From positions 1 through 40,367 of the forward strand of contig CANPZI010000024.1 in assembly GCA_947588995.1 (NCBI GenBank): DNA of 40,367 bases, given 5' to 3'. This DNA comes from an uncultured Lachnospiraceae bacterium (GTDB lineage Bacteria > Bacillota > Clostridia > Lachnospirales > Lachnospiraceae). Below the pieces are notes generated by a model. It was not told the DNA's origin, searched no databases, and was given only the letters and a program-made list of their open reading frames with translations. Position numbers and translations under genes: made by a program. Numbering within the stretch: the first letter of the stretch is position 1; the number at the start of each line of letters is the position of its first letter. Below, piece after piece: positions 8,053-17,893 of this stretch.

Positions 8053-8994
8053 ATGGAACGGATGCAAGTGAGATCTACATATGAAAGAAAAAAGCGAAGT
8101 GTCTGCGCGGTGGAGAGAGCCGCGCAGGCCATCTTCACGGTCTGTGCTTTCTTTGCTGTGCTCGCGGTAGCGTCGATCACCTTGTATATGATTGCGGGCG
8201 GCATGCCGGCGTTTCTGAAAGTGGGGATAAGGGAGATCCTGTTTTCCACAGTGTGGAAGCCGACGGCGGAGAAGCCGTCTTACGGTATTCTCTATATCAT
8301 CCTGACCTCCATCGTCGGCACGGCGTTTGCGATTCTGATCGGCGTGCCGATTGCGCTGCTGACGGCAGTCTTTCTGGCGGAGGTGGCGCCGAGGCGGCTG
8401 GCGGCGGTGGTAAAGCCGGCGGTGGAGCTGTTGGCGGGCATTCCTTCGGTGATCTACGGGCTTTTGGGCATTATGATATTGAATCCGCTGATGTATCGGT
8501 GGGAGCGGGCGCTTTTCGCGGGTTCTGAGACGCATCAGTTTACGGGCGGTGCCAATCTGCTCTCGGCGGTGATCGTTCTGGCAATCATGATCCTGCCCAC
8601 GGTCATCAATATCAGCGAGTCGGCGCTTCGGGCGCTGCCGCCGCAGCTTAAGGCTTCCTCCCTGGCGCTCGGCGCGTCGCCGGTACAGACGATCTTTCGG
8701 GTGTTAATCCCTGCGGCGAAGCCGGGCATCATCACGGCCATCGTCCTGGGCGTGGGCCGGGCCGTCGGAGAGGCCATGGCGATCAGCCTGGTGTCGGGAA
8801 GTTCGGTGAATCTGCCGCTGCCGTTCTCGTCGGTCCGTTTCCTGACCACGGCGATCGTCAGCGAGATGGGGTATGCCAGCGGTACGCACAGGCAGGTGTT
8901 GTTCACGATCGGATTGGTGCTGTTTGCGTTTATCATGATTGTCAATATCCTGCTGAACAGTATTCTGAAGAAAGGGGATGACGGGCATGAATAG
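8053..8994 (+). CDS. pstC: Phosphate ABC transporter permease PstC
   Basis: A 313-residue inner-membrane permease with about six transmembrane helices. The EAA-type coupling loop appears as ALPPQLKASSLALGASPVQT, followed by AVGEAMAIS. ELLAGIPSVIYG is the conserved Pst permease segment. The start at 8053 is the first in-frame ATG after the pstS stop; an in-frame ATG at 8062 is also possible and the true start is uncertain by a few codons. It forms the channel with PstA, energised by PstB. Confidence 0.95.
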   Translation: MERMQVRSTYERKKRSVCAVERAAQAIFTVCAFFAVLAVASITLYMIAGGMPAFLKVGIREILFSTVWKPTAEKPSYGILYIILTSIVGTAFAILIGVPIALLTAVFLAEVAPRRLAAVVKPAVELLAGIPSVIYGLLGIMILNPLMYRWERALFAGSETHQFTGGANLLSAVIVLAIMILPTVINISESALRALPPQLKASSLALGASPVQTIFRVLIPAAKPGIITAIVLGVGRAVGEAMAISLVSGSSVNLPLPFSSVRFLTTAIVSEMGYASGTHRQVLFTIGLVLFAFIMIVNILLNSILKKGDDGHE

Positions 8995-9838
8995 AAGATG
9001 GAAAGACGGTCTGCTGCTGGGGCTGATCTATCTGGCAGCCTTTTTCTCCGTCCTCCTTCTGGCGGGCATCATCGTCTATGTGTTCGCACGGGGCTTTCGT
9101 TCGGTCAGCTGGTCGTTTCTGACGAGCGTGACGAGCGCGCTTCAGGGGACGACGGGGATTGCGGGCAATATCGTGAACACGCTCTATATTGTGGCGCTGA
9201 CGCTCCTCATCGCCACGCCTGTCGGAGTCGGCTCGGCGATCTGGCTGAACGAGTATGCGGGCAAGAGCAGATGGGTCCGGCTGATCGAGTTTACGACGGA
9301 GACGCTGGCGGGAATACCGTCGATCATCTACGGGCTGTTCGGCATGGTTTTCTTCGGGACGGTTCTGCATCTGGGGTACTCGATTCTGACCGGTGCGCTC
9401 ACACTCACGCTGATGGTGCTGCCGCTCATTACACGGAACACACAGGAGGCGCTTCGGTCCGTGTCGGATGCCTATCGGACGGGCGCAATCGGCATGGGCG
9501 CCGCCAAGTGGTACATGATACGGACGATTCTGATTCCCTCGGCCATGCCGGGGATTATAACAGGCGTTATTCTAGCGGTCGGACGCATCGTCGGAGAATC
9601 GGCGGCGCTGCTGTTCACGGCGGGCAGCGGCTATCTGCTGCCAAAGCCGGGGACGGGGCTTTTGCATAAGATATTGGAGTCGGGCGGCACGCTCACGATC
9701 CAGCTGTACTTAAGCATGTCCAAGGCGCAGTACGACGTCGCTTTTGGGATTGCCGTGGTGCTGTTGGTGATTGTGCTCTTGATCAATCTGCTGACAAAGC
9801 TGCTGGCGGGCAAACTGGATGTGTCGGCGCGTCACTGA
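8987..9838 (+). CDS. pstA: Phosphate ABC transporter permease PstA
   Basis: A 283-residue permease partner of PstC, with about six helices, the shared [15 protein letters not shown] segment and a coupling loop [19 protein letters not shown] followed by RIVGESAA. The ATG at 8987 is chosen because AAAGGGG lies 9 bases upstream; the ATG at 8978 directly abuts that site. The gene overlaps pstC by 8 bases, a typical coupled arrangement. Confidence 0.95.
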   Translation: MNRRWKDGLLLGLIYLAAFFSVLLLAGIIVYVFARGFRSVSWSFLTSVTSALQGTTGIAGNIVNTLYIVALTLLIATPVGVGSAIWLNEYAGKSRWVRLIEFTTETLAGIPSIIYGLFGMVFFGTVLHLGYSILTGALTLTLMVLPLITRNTQEALRSVSDAYRTGAIGMGAAKWYMIRTILIPSAMPGIITGVILAVGRIVGESAALLFTAGSGYLLPKPGTGLLHKILESGGTLTIQLYLSMSKAQYDVAFGIAVVLLVIVLLINLLTKLLAGKLDVSARH

Positions 9839-9899
9839 GCCGCGCGGGACAGGGCGGCTGTATACAGCAGAAAAGCAGCGGCCATCAATAGGGGTGAAT

Positions 9900-10658
9900 A
9901 TGGACAACATTAAGATAAAAACGGAAAAATTGAATCTGTATTACGGGGACAACCACGCGCTGAAAGATATCGATATGCGCATCCGCGCCAATGCGGTCAC
10001 GGCGTTCATCGGGCCGTCGGGCTGCGGCAAATCCACGTTCTTAAAGACACTGAACCGCATGAACGATCTGGTTGACGGTGTCAGGATCGAGGGACGGGTG
10101 TGTCTGGACGGCGAGGACATCTACGCGCCGCGGGTGGACGTCACGATGCTGCGCAAGCGGGTTGGCATGGTGTTCCAGCAGCCGAACCCTTTTCCGATGA
10201 GCATCTATGACAACATCGCCTACGGGCCGCGAATCCATGGGATCAGGAAAAAGGCGGAACTGGACGGGATCGTGGAGCGCAGCCTGCGCGGCGCGGCGAT
10301 CTGGGACGAGGTGAAAGACCGGCTGCACAAATCGGCGCTGGGGCTCTCGGGCGGGCAGCAGCAGAGGCTATGTATCGCCCGCGCGCTGGCGGTGGAGCCG
10401 GAGGTGCTGCTGATGGATGAGCCGACTTCGGCGCTCGACCCGATCTCCACGCTGAAAGTGGAGGAGCTGATGAGCGAACTGAAGAAAGATTACACGGTGG
10501 TGGTCGTCACCCATAATATGCAGCAGGCGGCGCGGGTGTCGGACGATGCGGCTTTTTTCCTCGTGGGAGAGATGGTCGAATTTGATGCCACGATCAACCT
10601 CTTCTCCAGGCCGCGGGACAAGAGAACCGAAGATTATATTACCGGAAGATTCGGATAG
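9900..10658 (+). CDS. pstB: Phosphate ABC transporter ATP-binding protein PstB
   Basis: A 252-residue ABC ATPase, the usual PstB length. Walker A is GPSGCGKST, the Q-loop lies in [19 protein letters not shown], the signature is LSGGQQQR, and Walker B is [13 protein letters not shown], followed by the switch histidine in VVVTHNM. The start at 9900 follows AGGGGTG by 4-5 bases; the frame is open upstream into pstA but without domain character. It powers PstCA on the cytoplasmic face. Confidence 0.97.
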   Translation: MDNIKIKTEKLNLYYGDNHALKDIDMRIRANAVTAFIGPSGCGKSTFLKTLNRMNDLVDGVRIEGRVCLDGEDIYAPRVDVTMLRKRVGMVFQQPNPFPMSIYDNIAYGPRIHGIRKKAELDGIVERSLRGAAIWDEVKDRLHKSALGLSGGQQQRLCIARALAVEPEVLLMDEPTSALDPISTLKVEELMSELKKDYTVVVVTHNMQQAARVSDDAAFFLVGEMVEFDATINLFSRPRDKRTEDYITGRFG

Positions 10659-10675
10659 AGAAAGGGGTGGACGCT

Positions 10676-11338
10676 ATGTCGCCGAGGACGATGTTTGAGA
10701 GCGAACTGACGGAGTTGAGAGAGGAGTTAAAACAGATGTGCTTCCATGTGGAGGCGGTCTACGACAGGCTGTTTGCCGCGGCCCTGCGGCAGGATGAGGA
10801 GGCTGTCATCGCGATCCTGGAGCAGGACCATGCGACGCGGGAGATGGAGAAGAGGATCGAATCCGAGTGCCTTTCCCTGATCACCAGGCAGCATCCGCTG
10901 GCGGGCGATCTGCGGGTTGTGTCGGCGAGCCTGAAAGTGGTCACGGATATCCAGCGGGTGGGCGTGCATGTCACGGATATGGCGGAACTTCTTCTGCGAC
11001 TTAAGCTGCAGGAATTGTCCGGCTTTTCGGACAATCTTCCCGTGATGGTGCAGGCGGCGCAGCATCTTCTGCACAGTGCCATCGAGGCTTTCCTGCACCG
11101 CAGCACGGAGGCGGCGAGAGTGGTGATCGCGGGGGACGACGAGGTGGACGATCTGTTCAATCTCGTGAAGACCGATCTGGTGAGGCTGCTGAAAAGCGAG
11201 GCGGCCGACGTGGATGACTGTATCGATGTGCTCATGCTGGCGAAGTATCTGGAAAAGATCGGCGATCATGCCGTGAACGTGGGCGAGTGGGAGATTTTTC
11301 AGGAGACGGGCAACATGCGGGAGACAAGAATTTTATAA
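10676..11338 (+). CDS. phoU: Phosphate signalling regulator PhoU
   Basis: A 220-residue all-helical protein with the duplicated three-helix PhoU repeat. The metal-binding type motifs appear as DLRVVSASLKVVTDIQRVG in the first repeat and MLAKYLEKIGDHAVNVGEW in the second. The ATG at 10676 is 8 bases after AAAGGGG; a GTG at 10667 is less well placed. PhoU links Pst transport state to the sensor kinase and represses the Pho response when phosphate is plentiful. It closes the pst operon, 17 bases after pstB. A 6-bp palindrome (ATAACA-TT-TGTTAT) overlaps its stop codon. Confidence 0.95.
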   Translation: MSPRTMFESELTELREELKQMCFHVEAVYDRLFAAALRQDEEAVIAILEQDHATREMEKRIESECLSLITRQHPLAGDLRVVSASLKVVTDIQRVGVHVTDMAELLLRLKLQELSGFSDNLPVMVQAAQHLLHSAIEAFLHRSTEAARVVIAGDDEVDDLFNLVKTDLVRLLKSEAADVDDCIDVLMLAKYLEKIGDHAVNVGEWEIFQETGNMRETRIL

Positions 11339-11363
11339 CATTTGTTATGAAATGATGCCGCAC

Positions 11364-11391
11364 TTTACACAGATTTTACTTTCTTTTTACA
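11364..11391 (+). promoter_or_regulatory. Candidate Pho box before the regulator gene
   Basis: TTTACA (11364), TTTACT (11375) and TTTACA (11386) start exactly 11 bases apart, the best match in the window to a PhoP-type tandem site. TAAAAT (11426-11431) is a candidate -10 element 40 bases downstream of the last repeat. The site implies autoregulation of the two-component pair. Confidence 0.65.
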
Positions 11392-11449
11392 CAGTCATGG
11401 TAGTGAAACAGGAGATGTGATGTGTTAAAATAAGTAAAAGGTGATTGGC

Positions 11450-12133
11450 ATGAGCATGATCTATATCGTGGAAGATGATGTGAATATCAGCGAGATCGAG
11501 AGTTTTGCCCTGAAAAACAGCGGCTACGACGTGGCGGTGTATGAGAATGGCGCGGATTTTGAACAGGCTGTCAGAGACAGGGTGCCGAGTCTGGTGCTCT
11601 TGGATATCATGCTGCCCGACGAGAGCGGTCTGGAGATCGTAGAGAAGCTGCGCGGCAATTCGCTGACGAAGAAGATACCGATTATTCTGGTGACCGCCAA
11701 GACCACGGAGCTGGACAAGGTAAAGGGCCTTGATCTGGGTGCGGACGATTATATCACCAAACCGTTCGGCGTGATGGAGCTGATCTCCAGGGTCAAGGCG
11801 CTGCTTCGCAGGAGCGGCGCGGATCGGGATGAAAAGATCTTAAGCGTCGGCGGAATCTTCCTCGACAGCGAGCGGCGCGCGGTGTATGTGGACAATCGGC
11901 CCTGTGAGCTGACCTACAAGGAGTATGAGCTGCTGAAGCTGCTTCTGGAGCGGGCGGGTATCGTGACCGGCAGGGAGGAGATTCTGAACCGGGTGTGGGG
12001 AACGGCCTATCAGGGGGAGTCGCGCACACTGGACATGCATATCAAGTCCCTGCGGCAGAAGCTGGGAGGGGCCGGCGCCATGATCAGGACGGTGCGCAAT
12101 GTAGGCTATTTTCTCGACAATGTCATAGAGTGA
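11450..12133 (+). CDS. phoP: OmpR/PhoB-family response regulator (PhoP type)
   Basis: A 227-residue regulator. The receiver domain has the acidic pocket Glu8-Asp9-Asp10, the phospho-acceptor Asp52 in LVLLDIMLPDESG, and the lysine in DDYITKPFG. The C-terminal winged helix shows LTYKEYELLKLLLERAG, TREEIL-like GREEILNRVWG and TLDMHIKSLRQKLG. The ATG at 11450 follows AAGGTG; an in-frame GTG at 11441 is the alternative. Position directly after phoU and before a PhoR-like kinase, with a Pho box in its promoter, supports assignment as the phosphate-starvation regulator. Confidence 0.93.
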   Translation: MSMIYIVEDDVNISEIESFALKNSGYDVAVYENGADFEQAVRDRVPSLVLLDIMLPDESGLEIVEKLRGNSLTKKIPIILVTAKTTELDKVKGLDLGADDYITKPFGVMELISRVKALLRRSGADRDEKILSVGGIFLDSERRAVYVDNRPCELTYKEYELLKLLLERAGIVTGREEILNRVWGTAYQGESRTLDMHIKSLRQKLGGAGAMIRTVRNVGYFLDNVIE

Positions 12134-12151
12134 CGGAGTGATGACGATAAC

Positions 12152-13492
12152 GTGAAGAAGAAGATCAACCGGCAGTTCATGGTTCTTTCCTCGCTGGCGG
12201 CAGCGGTCACGCTGCTGTGCATGGCTGTCGTCTTTTACCATATCTTTCGGGCGCAGGTGCTGGATGATCTGCGCCTGTATGCGCGTATGCTGTCGGCGGG
12301 CGGGCAGGAGATTTCCGCGGAAAAAACAGAAGAGAGCCTGCGCGGTCTTTCGGACGCGGATGCACCGGTGCGCGTCACCGTGATCGATTCATCCGGCCTG
12401 GTCGTCTATGACAGCGATGCCGACGCGGGGCGGATGGACAACCACGCGGACAGGCCGGAGGTGCGGGAGGCGCTGGAGAGCGGCGAGGGCAGTTCGATCA
12501 GGCAGTCTGCCACCATGCAACATAACACCTATTATTATACGATGCTGCTCACGGACGGCAGCGTGCTGCGCGTGGCGAGGGAAGCGCACAGCATCTGGAG
12601 CATCCTGTACCGCGCTCTGCCGGCCATGCTGGCGGTCATCTGCGCGCTCCTGGCGCTGTGCCTGCTCTTGGCGCACTGGCTGACGAAGAGCCTGCTTGCC
12701 CCGATCGAGCGGATGGCGGCAGACATGGACTGCATCGGGGAGCAGGAGATCTATGAGGAGCTGGTGCCTTTTGCGGAGACGATCAGGCGGCAGCACGACG
12801 CGATCCTGAAGAATGCGGATATGCGGCAGGAATTTAGCGCCAATGTCTCCCATGAACTGAAATCGCCTCTGGCGGTCATCTCCGGCTACTCGGAGCTGAT
12901 CGAGAACGGGATGGCATCCGGGCAGGACGTGATCCGGTTCGCGGCGGAGATTCGCAAGAGTTCCGCCAGGCTGCTGACGTTAATCAACGATACCATCCGC
13001 CTGTCGGAGCTGGATGTGATCGACCGCGATATTTCGCTTGAGGAACTGGATTTGTACGAGATCGTCCGGGACAGCGTGGAGATTCTGCAGCTTAGGGCGG
13101 AGGAGAGGAGCGTCATGCTCTCCATGGAGGGCGGCAGCTGTAAGATGCGGGGCGATAAGCAGATGATTGAGGAACTGGTCTACAATCTGTGCGACAACGC
13201 GATCAACTATAACAACATCGGCGGCAGCGTGACGGTCAGCGCGCAGCGCGTGGACGGCAGGCCCCTGCTGCGCGTCCGGGACACGGGGATCGGCATTCCG
13301 GCGGAGTATCAGGACAGAATCTTCGAGCGCTTCTACCGGGTGGACAAGAGCCGCTCCAAATCGACGGGCGGCACGGGTCTGGGGCTCGCGATCGTGAAGC
13401 ATATCGTGGAGGCGCATCACGCCGAGATCAGCCTGGCGAGCGAGCCGGGAAAGGGGACGGATATCACCGTCACTTTCGCAGATCAGTATTGA
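12152..13492 (+). CDS. phoR: PhoR-type sensor histidine kinase
   Basis: A 446-residue membrane kinase starting at a GTG. Helix 1 is at about residues 9-30, an extracytoplasmic loop of about 120 residues follows, and helix 2 is at about 153-175. The phospho-acceptor is His234 in FSANVSHELKSPLAVISGY. ATP-binding motifs follow: NLCDNAINYNN (N box), VRDTGIGIP (G1), FERFYRVD (F) and GTGLGLAIVKHIV (G2). The gene begins 18 bases after the regulator. It is expected to phosphorylate the upstream regulator under PhoU/Pst control. GTG is the only well-placed start in this frame; the ribosome site (GGAG, about 13 bases upstream) is poor, which may lower its level relative to the regulator. Confidence 0.93.
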   Translation: MKKKINRQFMVLSSLAAAVTLLCMAVVFYHIFRAQVLDDLRLYARMLSAGGQEISAEKTEESLRGLSDADAPVRVTVIDSSGLVVYDSDADAGRMDNHADRPEVREALESGEGSSIRQSATMQHNTYYYTMLLTDGSVLRVAREAHSIWSILYRALPAMLAVICALLALCLLLAHWLTKSLLAPIERMAADMDCIGEQEIYEELVPFAETIRRQHDAILKNADMRQEFSANVSHELKSPLAVISGYSELIENGMASGQDVIRFAAEIRKSSARLLTLINDTIRLSELDVIDRDISLEELDLYEIVRDSVEILQLRAEERSVMLSMEGGSCKMRGDKQMIEELVYNLCDNAINYNNIGGSVTVSAQRVDGRPLLRVRDTGIGIPAEYQDRIFERFYRVDKSRSKSTGGTGLGLAIVKHIVEAHHAEISLASEPGKGTDITVTFADQY

Positions 13493-13603
13493 AAATGCGT
13501 GTAAACATGGTAAACTGTATAGGAGAGGGCAGGCGTGCGCGAAGCGGACGGCGGCGCGAGGGTTTGTGGTTTACCAGTGAGAACTCGAAAGGAAACATGC
13601 GTT

Positions 13604-14524
13604 ATGAATACGGAGCTGGAACGGGTCGTCAGTGAAGTGGCGAAGGTGGTCAAGGGCAAGGATCGTGTGATCCGCAAGGTGCTGGCGGCGGTGCTGGCCG
13701 GCGGGCATGTGCTTCTGGAAGATATTCCCGGCGTGGGCAAGACGACGCTGGCCATGGCGCTCGGCAGAGCCATGGAGCTGGAATACCGGCGGATGCAGTT
13801 TACGCCGGACGTGCTTCCCAGCGACATCGTCGGCTTTACCATGTACAACAGCGGCACGGGGCAGTTCGAGTATAAGCGGGGCGCCGTGTTCTGCAATCTG
13901 TTTCTGGCGGACGAGCTGAACCGTACCTCCTCCAAGACCCAGTCGGCACTTCTGGAGGTGATGGAGGAGAACCGGGTGACGGTGGACGGCGTCTCTCACG
14001 CGCTGCCGACTCCCTTTACGGTGATCGCCACGGAGAATCCGTTCGGTTCCTCCGGCACGCAGCGGCTGCCGGAATCCCAGCTGGACCGTTTCCTGATCTG
14101 CCTGCAGATGGGTTATCCCTCCCATGAGGCGGCGATTGATATCCTGAAGAACAGCGCGGGGGCCGGCTTGGAACAGGTACAGGGCGTGCTCGGAAGAGAG
14201 CGGCTTCTGGAACTTCGGCGCCAGGCGGAATGCCTCCATGTGGAGGACCGGATCTATGAGTATGTGCTGCGCCTCACGGAGGCGACCAGGCAGGACCCGC
14301 GCATCGCGCTGGGCGTAAGTCCACGGGGCGGCATCGCGCTTCTGAAGATGGCCAGGGCCATGGCGCTTCTGCGCGGCGGCGATTATGTGATTCCGGAGTA
14401 TGTGCTGTCGGTGATCGACGATGTGTGGCGCCACCGTCTTCACCTGCAGGCCAGAGCGCGGGCTGAGGGCATGGATGTGTCGGACATCATCATGGAACTT
14501 ACGGAAAGGATACGGGCGGTCTGA
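13604..14524 (+). CDS. MoxR-family AAA+ ATPase
   Basis: A 306-residue AAA+ ATPase of the MoxR/RavA clade. Walker A is DIPGVGKTTLA, Walker B is NLFLADELNRTSSK, the arginine-finger region reads ESQLDRFLICLQMGYP, and sensor 2 lies in GVSPRGGIALLKMARA. ATG 13604 follows AAAGGA by 11 bases; upstream in-frame codons lack family character. MoxR proteins act as chaperones that assemble or activate metal- or membrane-bound partners and nearly always sit beside DUF58 genes, as here. A weak promoter (TTGAAA, 16 bases, TAAACT) lies at about 13489-13516. Confidence 0.94.
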   Translation: MNTELERVVSEVAKVVKGKDRVIRKVLAAVLAGGHVLLEDIPGVGKTTLAMALGRAMELEYRRMQFTPDVLPSDIVGFTMYNSGTGQFEYKRGAVFCNLFLADELNRTSSKTQSALLEVMEENRVTVDGVSHALPTPFTVIATENPFGSSGTQRLPESQLDRFLICLQMGYPSHEAAIDILKNSAGAGLEQVQGVLGRERLLELRRQAECLHVEDRIYEYVLRLTEATRQDPRIALGVSPRGGIALLKMARAMALLRGGDYVIPEYVLSVIDDVWRHRLHLQARARAEGMDVSDIIMELTERIRAV

Positions 14525-15549
14525 TGGGGAGAAAGATCGGTGTAAGTCTGTCCGGCATCCTGCGGTTTTGCGTCATCCTTGCCGTGACGCTGTACCTGTG
14601 GAATTTTTTTCGCAGTTATCTGCTGTTTCTTGCGCTGGTGCTTATAGCGGCCAGTCCCCTGCTGTCGTTTCTGCTTCTCTTCACAGGGCGGGACAGGCTG
14701 TGGGCGGAAGTCTTGCTGCCGGAGCGCAGGGTGGGCAGAAATACTGCGTTTTTCTTTACGCTTATCGTGCACAATCCACACAGAATGGCGGCTTACACCG
14801 CGGATCTCGTCTACTCTTTCCACAATGTCTTTACGGGGTATTCGGAACAGCGAAAACAGCATATATGGATAACACCTGTTGTTGGAAAGCGGATCGAACA
14901 GAAGCTTTCCAGCCGCTATGCGGGGCGGATTGAAGTGCGGATCGAGGCTTTCGAGGTTTTTGATCTGCTTCACATGTTTGTCCTGCGGGACTGCGGGAGA
15001 AAGGATTCCCATACGCTCGTCTGGCCGGCTTTTGCGGAGCCGTCGGAGGAGGAAGTATCCAGTCTGGTGGAGGGTTTCCCGAGAGAAGAGGAAATGAAGC
15101 GGCGGGGAACGGATTACCATCCCGACTATGAAGTGCGGGAGTATATACCGGGGGACGAGTTGAAAAACATCCACTGGAAGCTTTCGGCCAAGCAGGGGCG
15201 TATGATGGTGCGGGAACGTCTGGCGTCTGGCCGTGAGAAAATCAATCTGCTTCTTCCTTTGGGCGGGGACAAACAGGAGAATGACGAGCTCGTCGCATCG
15301 CTCTATGCACTGGGCAGACTTTTGCTGCACAGAGGTTATCCGGTGCAGTTGTATTGGGAGGCGGGTAAAGAACTGCGAGGCTCTTTTGCGGCGGAGGACG
15401 GAGAGCTGGAGGGGGCGCTTGTCGAGATTTTAAGTGAAAACGGGCTGCATCAGGAGAGCCGGGCGCAGGAGCAGATGGCGCTGCGGCATCCGGGGGAGAG
15501 TTATATTCTGATTCGGACAGGAGCATATCGGGGTGCGTATATTCGGTAG
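14524..15549 (+). CDS. DUF58 domain protein
   Basis: A 341-residue protein with two hydrophobic helices near residues 10-55 followed by a cytoplasmic or surface beta-rich and VWA-like domain. The DUF58 signature region is visible as RRGTDYHPDYEVREYIPGD followed by KNIHWKLSAKQGRMMVRE. The start codon overlaps the moxR stop by one base (TGATG). DUF58 proteins are predicted partners of MoxR ATPases and of the transglutaminase-like protein that follows; together they are a widespread module of poorly known function at the envelope. Confidence 0.92.
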   Translation: MGRKIGVSLSGILRFCVILAVTLYLWNFFRSYLLFLALVLIAASPLLSFLLLFTGRDRLWAEVLLPERRVGRNTAFFFTLIVHNPHRMAAYTADLVYSFHNVFTGYSEQRKQHIWITPVVGKRIEQKLSSRYAGRIEVRIEAFEVFDLLHMFVLRDCGRKDSHTLVWPAFAEPSEEEVSSLVEGFPREEEMKRRGTDYHPDYEVREYIPGDELKNIHWKLSAKQGRMMVRERLASGREKINLLLPLGGDKQENDELVASLYALGRLLLHRGYPVQLYWEAGKELRGSFAAEDGELEGALVEILSENGLHQESRAQEQMALRHPGESYILIRTGAYRGAYIR

Positions 15550-17791
15550 GACGAAAAAAGAAGATATTCCGGAACTGACTCTCGTGCAGGTGCAGGAGAG
15601 CGTGAAGTATGATTTCCCGGCGGCGCTTGCCAAGGCGCTGCTGGTCTTTATGCTGGTCTACGGCGCCATCGGCGGTTTCCTGTCCGCTTTCGATATCGAG
15701 AGCAACAGCGGTCTGTGTATTCTGGTACTCTTTTCCATGGCGCTTGTGCTCGGCGCGGTGTACGAGAGCGGCAGGCGATGGCTGGTCAATCTGGTGAGTC
15801 TGGCACTTCTGGGTATCTATCTGTATATCGCGGTGGCGAATTATTGGGTCATCAACAGCGGATATTATGCGATTTTGAACCGCTTCTATGAGACGGCAAG
15901 AAACTATCTGGACGTGGAGAGCGGCATGGAATATTCGCTGGCGGTGGAGGAAACCTATGCGACGGTCACTATGTTTGCCCTGTTTCTCGGCATGATGGGC
16001 GTGATCCTGCTCAATATTATGCTGCAGAACCGGTGCAGCCTGCTCAGAGTGGTGCTTGTGACGCTGACACCCTATGCGATCCCGCTCTATTTTGACTGTT
16101 CGCCGGATCTGCTCTATCTCTTGATGCTGTTTGCCGGTTATCTCGCCGTGGCGCTTCTGCAGAGCGGAAACGTGCACACCCGTCTGTCGGGGCAGATGCG
16201 CTATGTGCTGCCGTTTGCCGTGGCGGCCGCCGTGATTGCGCTCAGGCTGACGGCGTTTCTGTTTCCGTCGGCAGTCTATGAGCGCATCGTGCCGAAGAGC
16301 GCGGCCAAGGCAGCCTCTGAGGAGGAGATGGTGCAGTTCGCACAGTACGGCCTGACGGCGATGCTCAGGCAGGGGAGCGCGGGCGTGGGCGTCAGCGGCG
16401 GCAGACTGAGCAAGAGCGCGGCGCTGATGCCGACCTATGAGACGGTGCTGACGGTCAGATATACGCCTTATGACTACCGTCCCGTCTATCTGAAAGCGTT
16501 CACGGGACGAGACTATCTGGGCGACAGATGGTCCGAGGCGGAGAGCTCCCTGCCGGACGACGGGGATATGTCCGCGAGCGTGGAGAGCAGACGGCGGCGC
16601 TATGAGGCGGGAAACGCCGCGGGCGGCGGAGAGACCTCTTCCGCACAGGGACGGGGTGTCATGGAGGTAGAGAAAGCGGAGGCGGACGACAGATACGAGT
16701 ACCGGCCCTATTACACTGACGGCGAAGCGTCGGCGGCGCTGCCCGACGGGCAGGGGACGGCGTATGTCTACTATCCGGCGCTGGCAGATGTGGCGGTTCC
16801 GGCACAGAACATTTCCGCCGATTATCTGACCGTGCCGGACAGCTGCCTTGCGGCGGTGCGGGAAGTGTGCGCGGAGGCGGGTTTAGGCGGCACGCCGCAG
16901 GAGGTCGCGGCGCAGATTGTCCGCTATTTTGATGAGAATTACGACTATACGCTGCGGCCGGGCTATTATTTCGGCAATCCGGATTTCATCAGCCATTTCC
17001 TGCTGGAGAGTAAGAAAGGCTACTGCGCGCACTTTGCCTCGGCGGCGGTTATGCTGTTTCGGCAGATGGGGATTCCGGCGCGCTACGCCGAGGGCTATGC
17101 CTTTTCTTATCTGAGCGTGGCCGAGAACGGCGAATTGGTGGAAGGGGCTTCCTATGACGATTATTATGACGGCTATTCGCCCATCGGGCGGACGGCCCTG
17201 ATTGAGCTGGAGATTCCGGACGCTTACGCGCACGCCTGGGTGGAAATCTACGTGGAGGGAGAGGGCTGGACGCTGGTGGATCCCACACCGGCACAGGAGG
17301 CGCAGGAGGAGACGGCCTCTTTCTGGGATGTCTTTTTCTCCGGCGGCGGAGAGGACGCGGCGCCGGAGATGGCGCAGAGCAATCTGGGCGACTATCTGGA
17401 GGGCGCTCTGGGCGGAGCCGGTTATGTGCTGCTTGGGCTGGCCCTCCTCGCCCTTGTCATTCTGTGCGCGGCGCGGCTGCGTCGCCTGTACCGGGAGAGC
17501 AGGCTGTCGGACAGAGAGCGGGCAAGACTGGAATACGGACGGCTGCAGGCCTATCTGAACAAAAAATACGACGGCTATCGGCGCTGTCTGACGCTGCAGG
17601 AGCAGCTCGCCTGGCTGCAGGCACACGGCGCGGCGGGAATCGACGATGAACTTAAAGAAGCGCTGTACCGCGTGTATTTTGCCGGGGAGGCGACATGCGA
17701 CTGCGAGGCGCTGCGCCGCAGGATCAGACGACTCAAGAGGAGCTGTGCCTTTGGCGGAGGGATATCTGTCGAAAAACACAGAAAAGAGTAA
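15533..17791 (+). CDS. Transglutaminase-like membrane protein (TgpA type)
   Basis: A 752-residue protein starting at a GTG 9 bases after AGGAG, overlapping the DUF58 gene by 17 bases. About six hydrophobic helices lie in residues 25-250. A large extracytoplasmic part carries the papain-like triad: Cys498 in KKGYCAHFASA, His567 in DAYAHAWVEIY and Asp583 in TLVDPTP. A final helix near residues 630-650 leads to a cytoplasmic tail of about 100 residues with the DUF4129-like pattern RRLYRESRL and LTLQEQLAWL. All three catalytic residues are present, so the enzyme is probably active on a surface protein or peptide. It is the third member of the MoxR/DUF58/TGase module. Confidence 0.92.
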   Translation: MRIFGRTKKEDIPELTLVQVQESVKYDFPAALAKALLVFMLVYGAIGGFLSAFDIESNSGLCILVLFSMALVLGAVYESGRRWLVNLVSLALLGIYLYIAVANYWVINSGYYAILNRFYETARNYLDVESGMEYSLAVEETYATVTMFALFLGMMGVILLNIMLQNRCSLLRVVLVTLTPYAIPLYFDCSPDLLYLLMLFAGYLAVALLQSGNVHTRLSGQMRYVLPFAVAAAVIALRLTAFLFPSAVYERIVPKSAAKAASEEEMVQFAQYGLTAMLRQGSAGVGVSGGRLSKSAALMPTYETVLTVRYTPYDYRPVYLKAFTGRDYLGDRWSEAESSLPDDGDMSASVESRRRRYEAGNAAGGGETSSAQGRGVMEVEKAEADDRYEYRPYYTDGEASAALPDGQGTAYVYYPALADVAVPAQNISADYLTVPDSCLAAVREVCAEAGLGGTPQEVAAQIVRYFDENYDYTLRPGYYFGNPDFISHFLLESKKGYCAHFASAAVMLFRQMGIPARYAEGYAFSYLSVAENGELVEGASYDDYYDGYSPIGRTALIELEIPDAYAHAWVEIYVEGEGWTLVDPTPAQEAQEETASFWDVFFSGGGEDAAPEMAQSNLGDYLEGALGGAGYVLLGLALLALVILCAARLRRLYRESRLSDRERARLEYGRLQAYLNKKYDGYRRCLTLQEQLAWLQAHGAAGIDDELKEALYRVYFAGEATCDCEALRRRIRRLKRSCAFGGGISVEKHRKE

Positions 17792-17893
17792 AGCCGTCTT
17801 GCAAAATGGCGCATAATATATTAAAGTCATTATAAGAGTCAAAAGTTCGCTGCGGAAGAGACGGCAAACCGATGCGGACAGGGAGGAAAGAAT

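Noticed and set aside
13500..13516. GTAAAC repeated upstream of the MoxR gene, resembling a Pho box
   Set aside because: The copies are 9 bases apart, not 11, and the downstream operon has no phosphate link.
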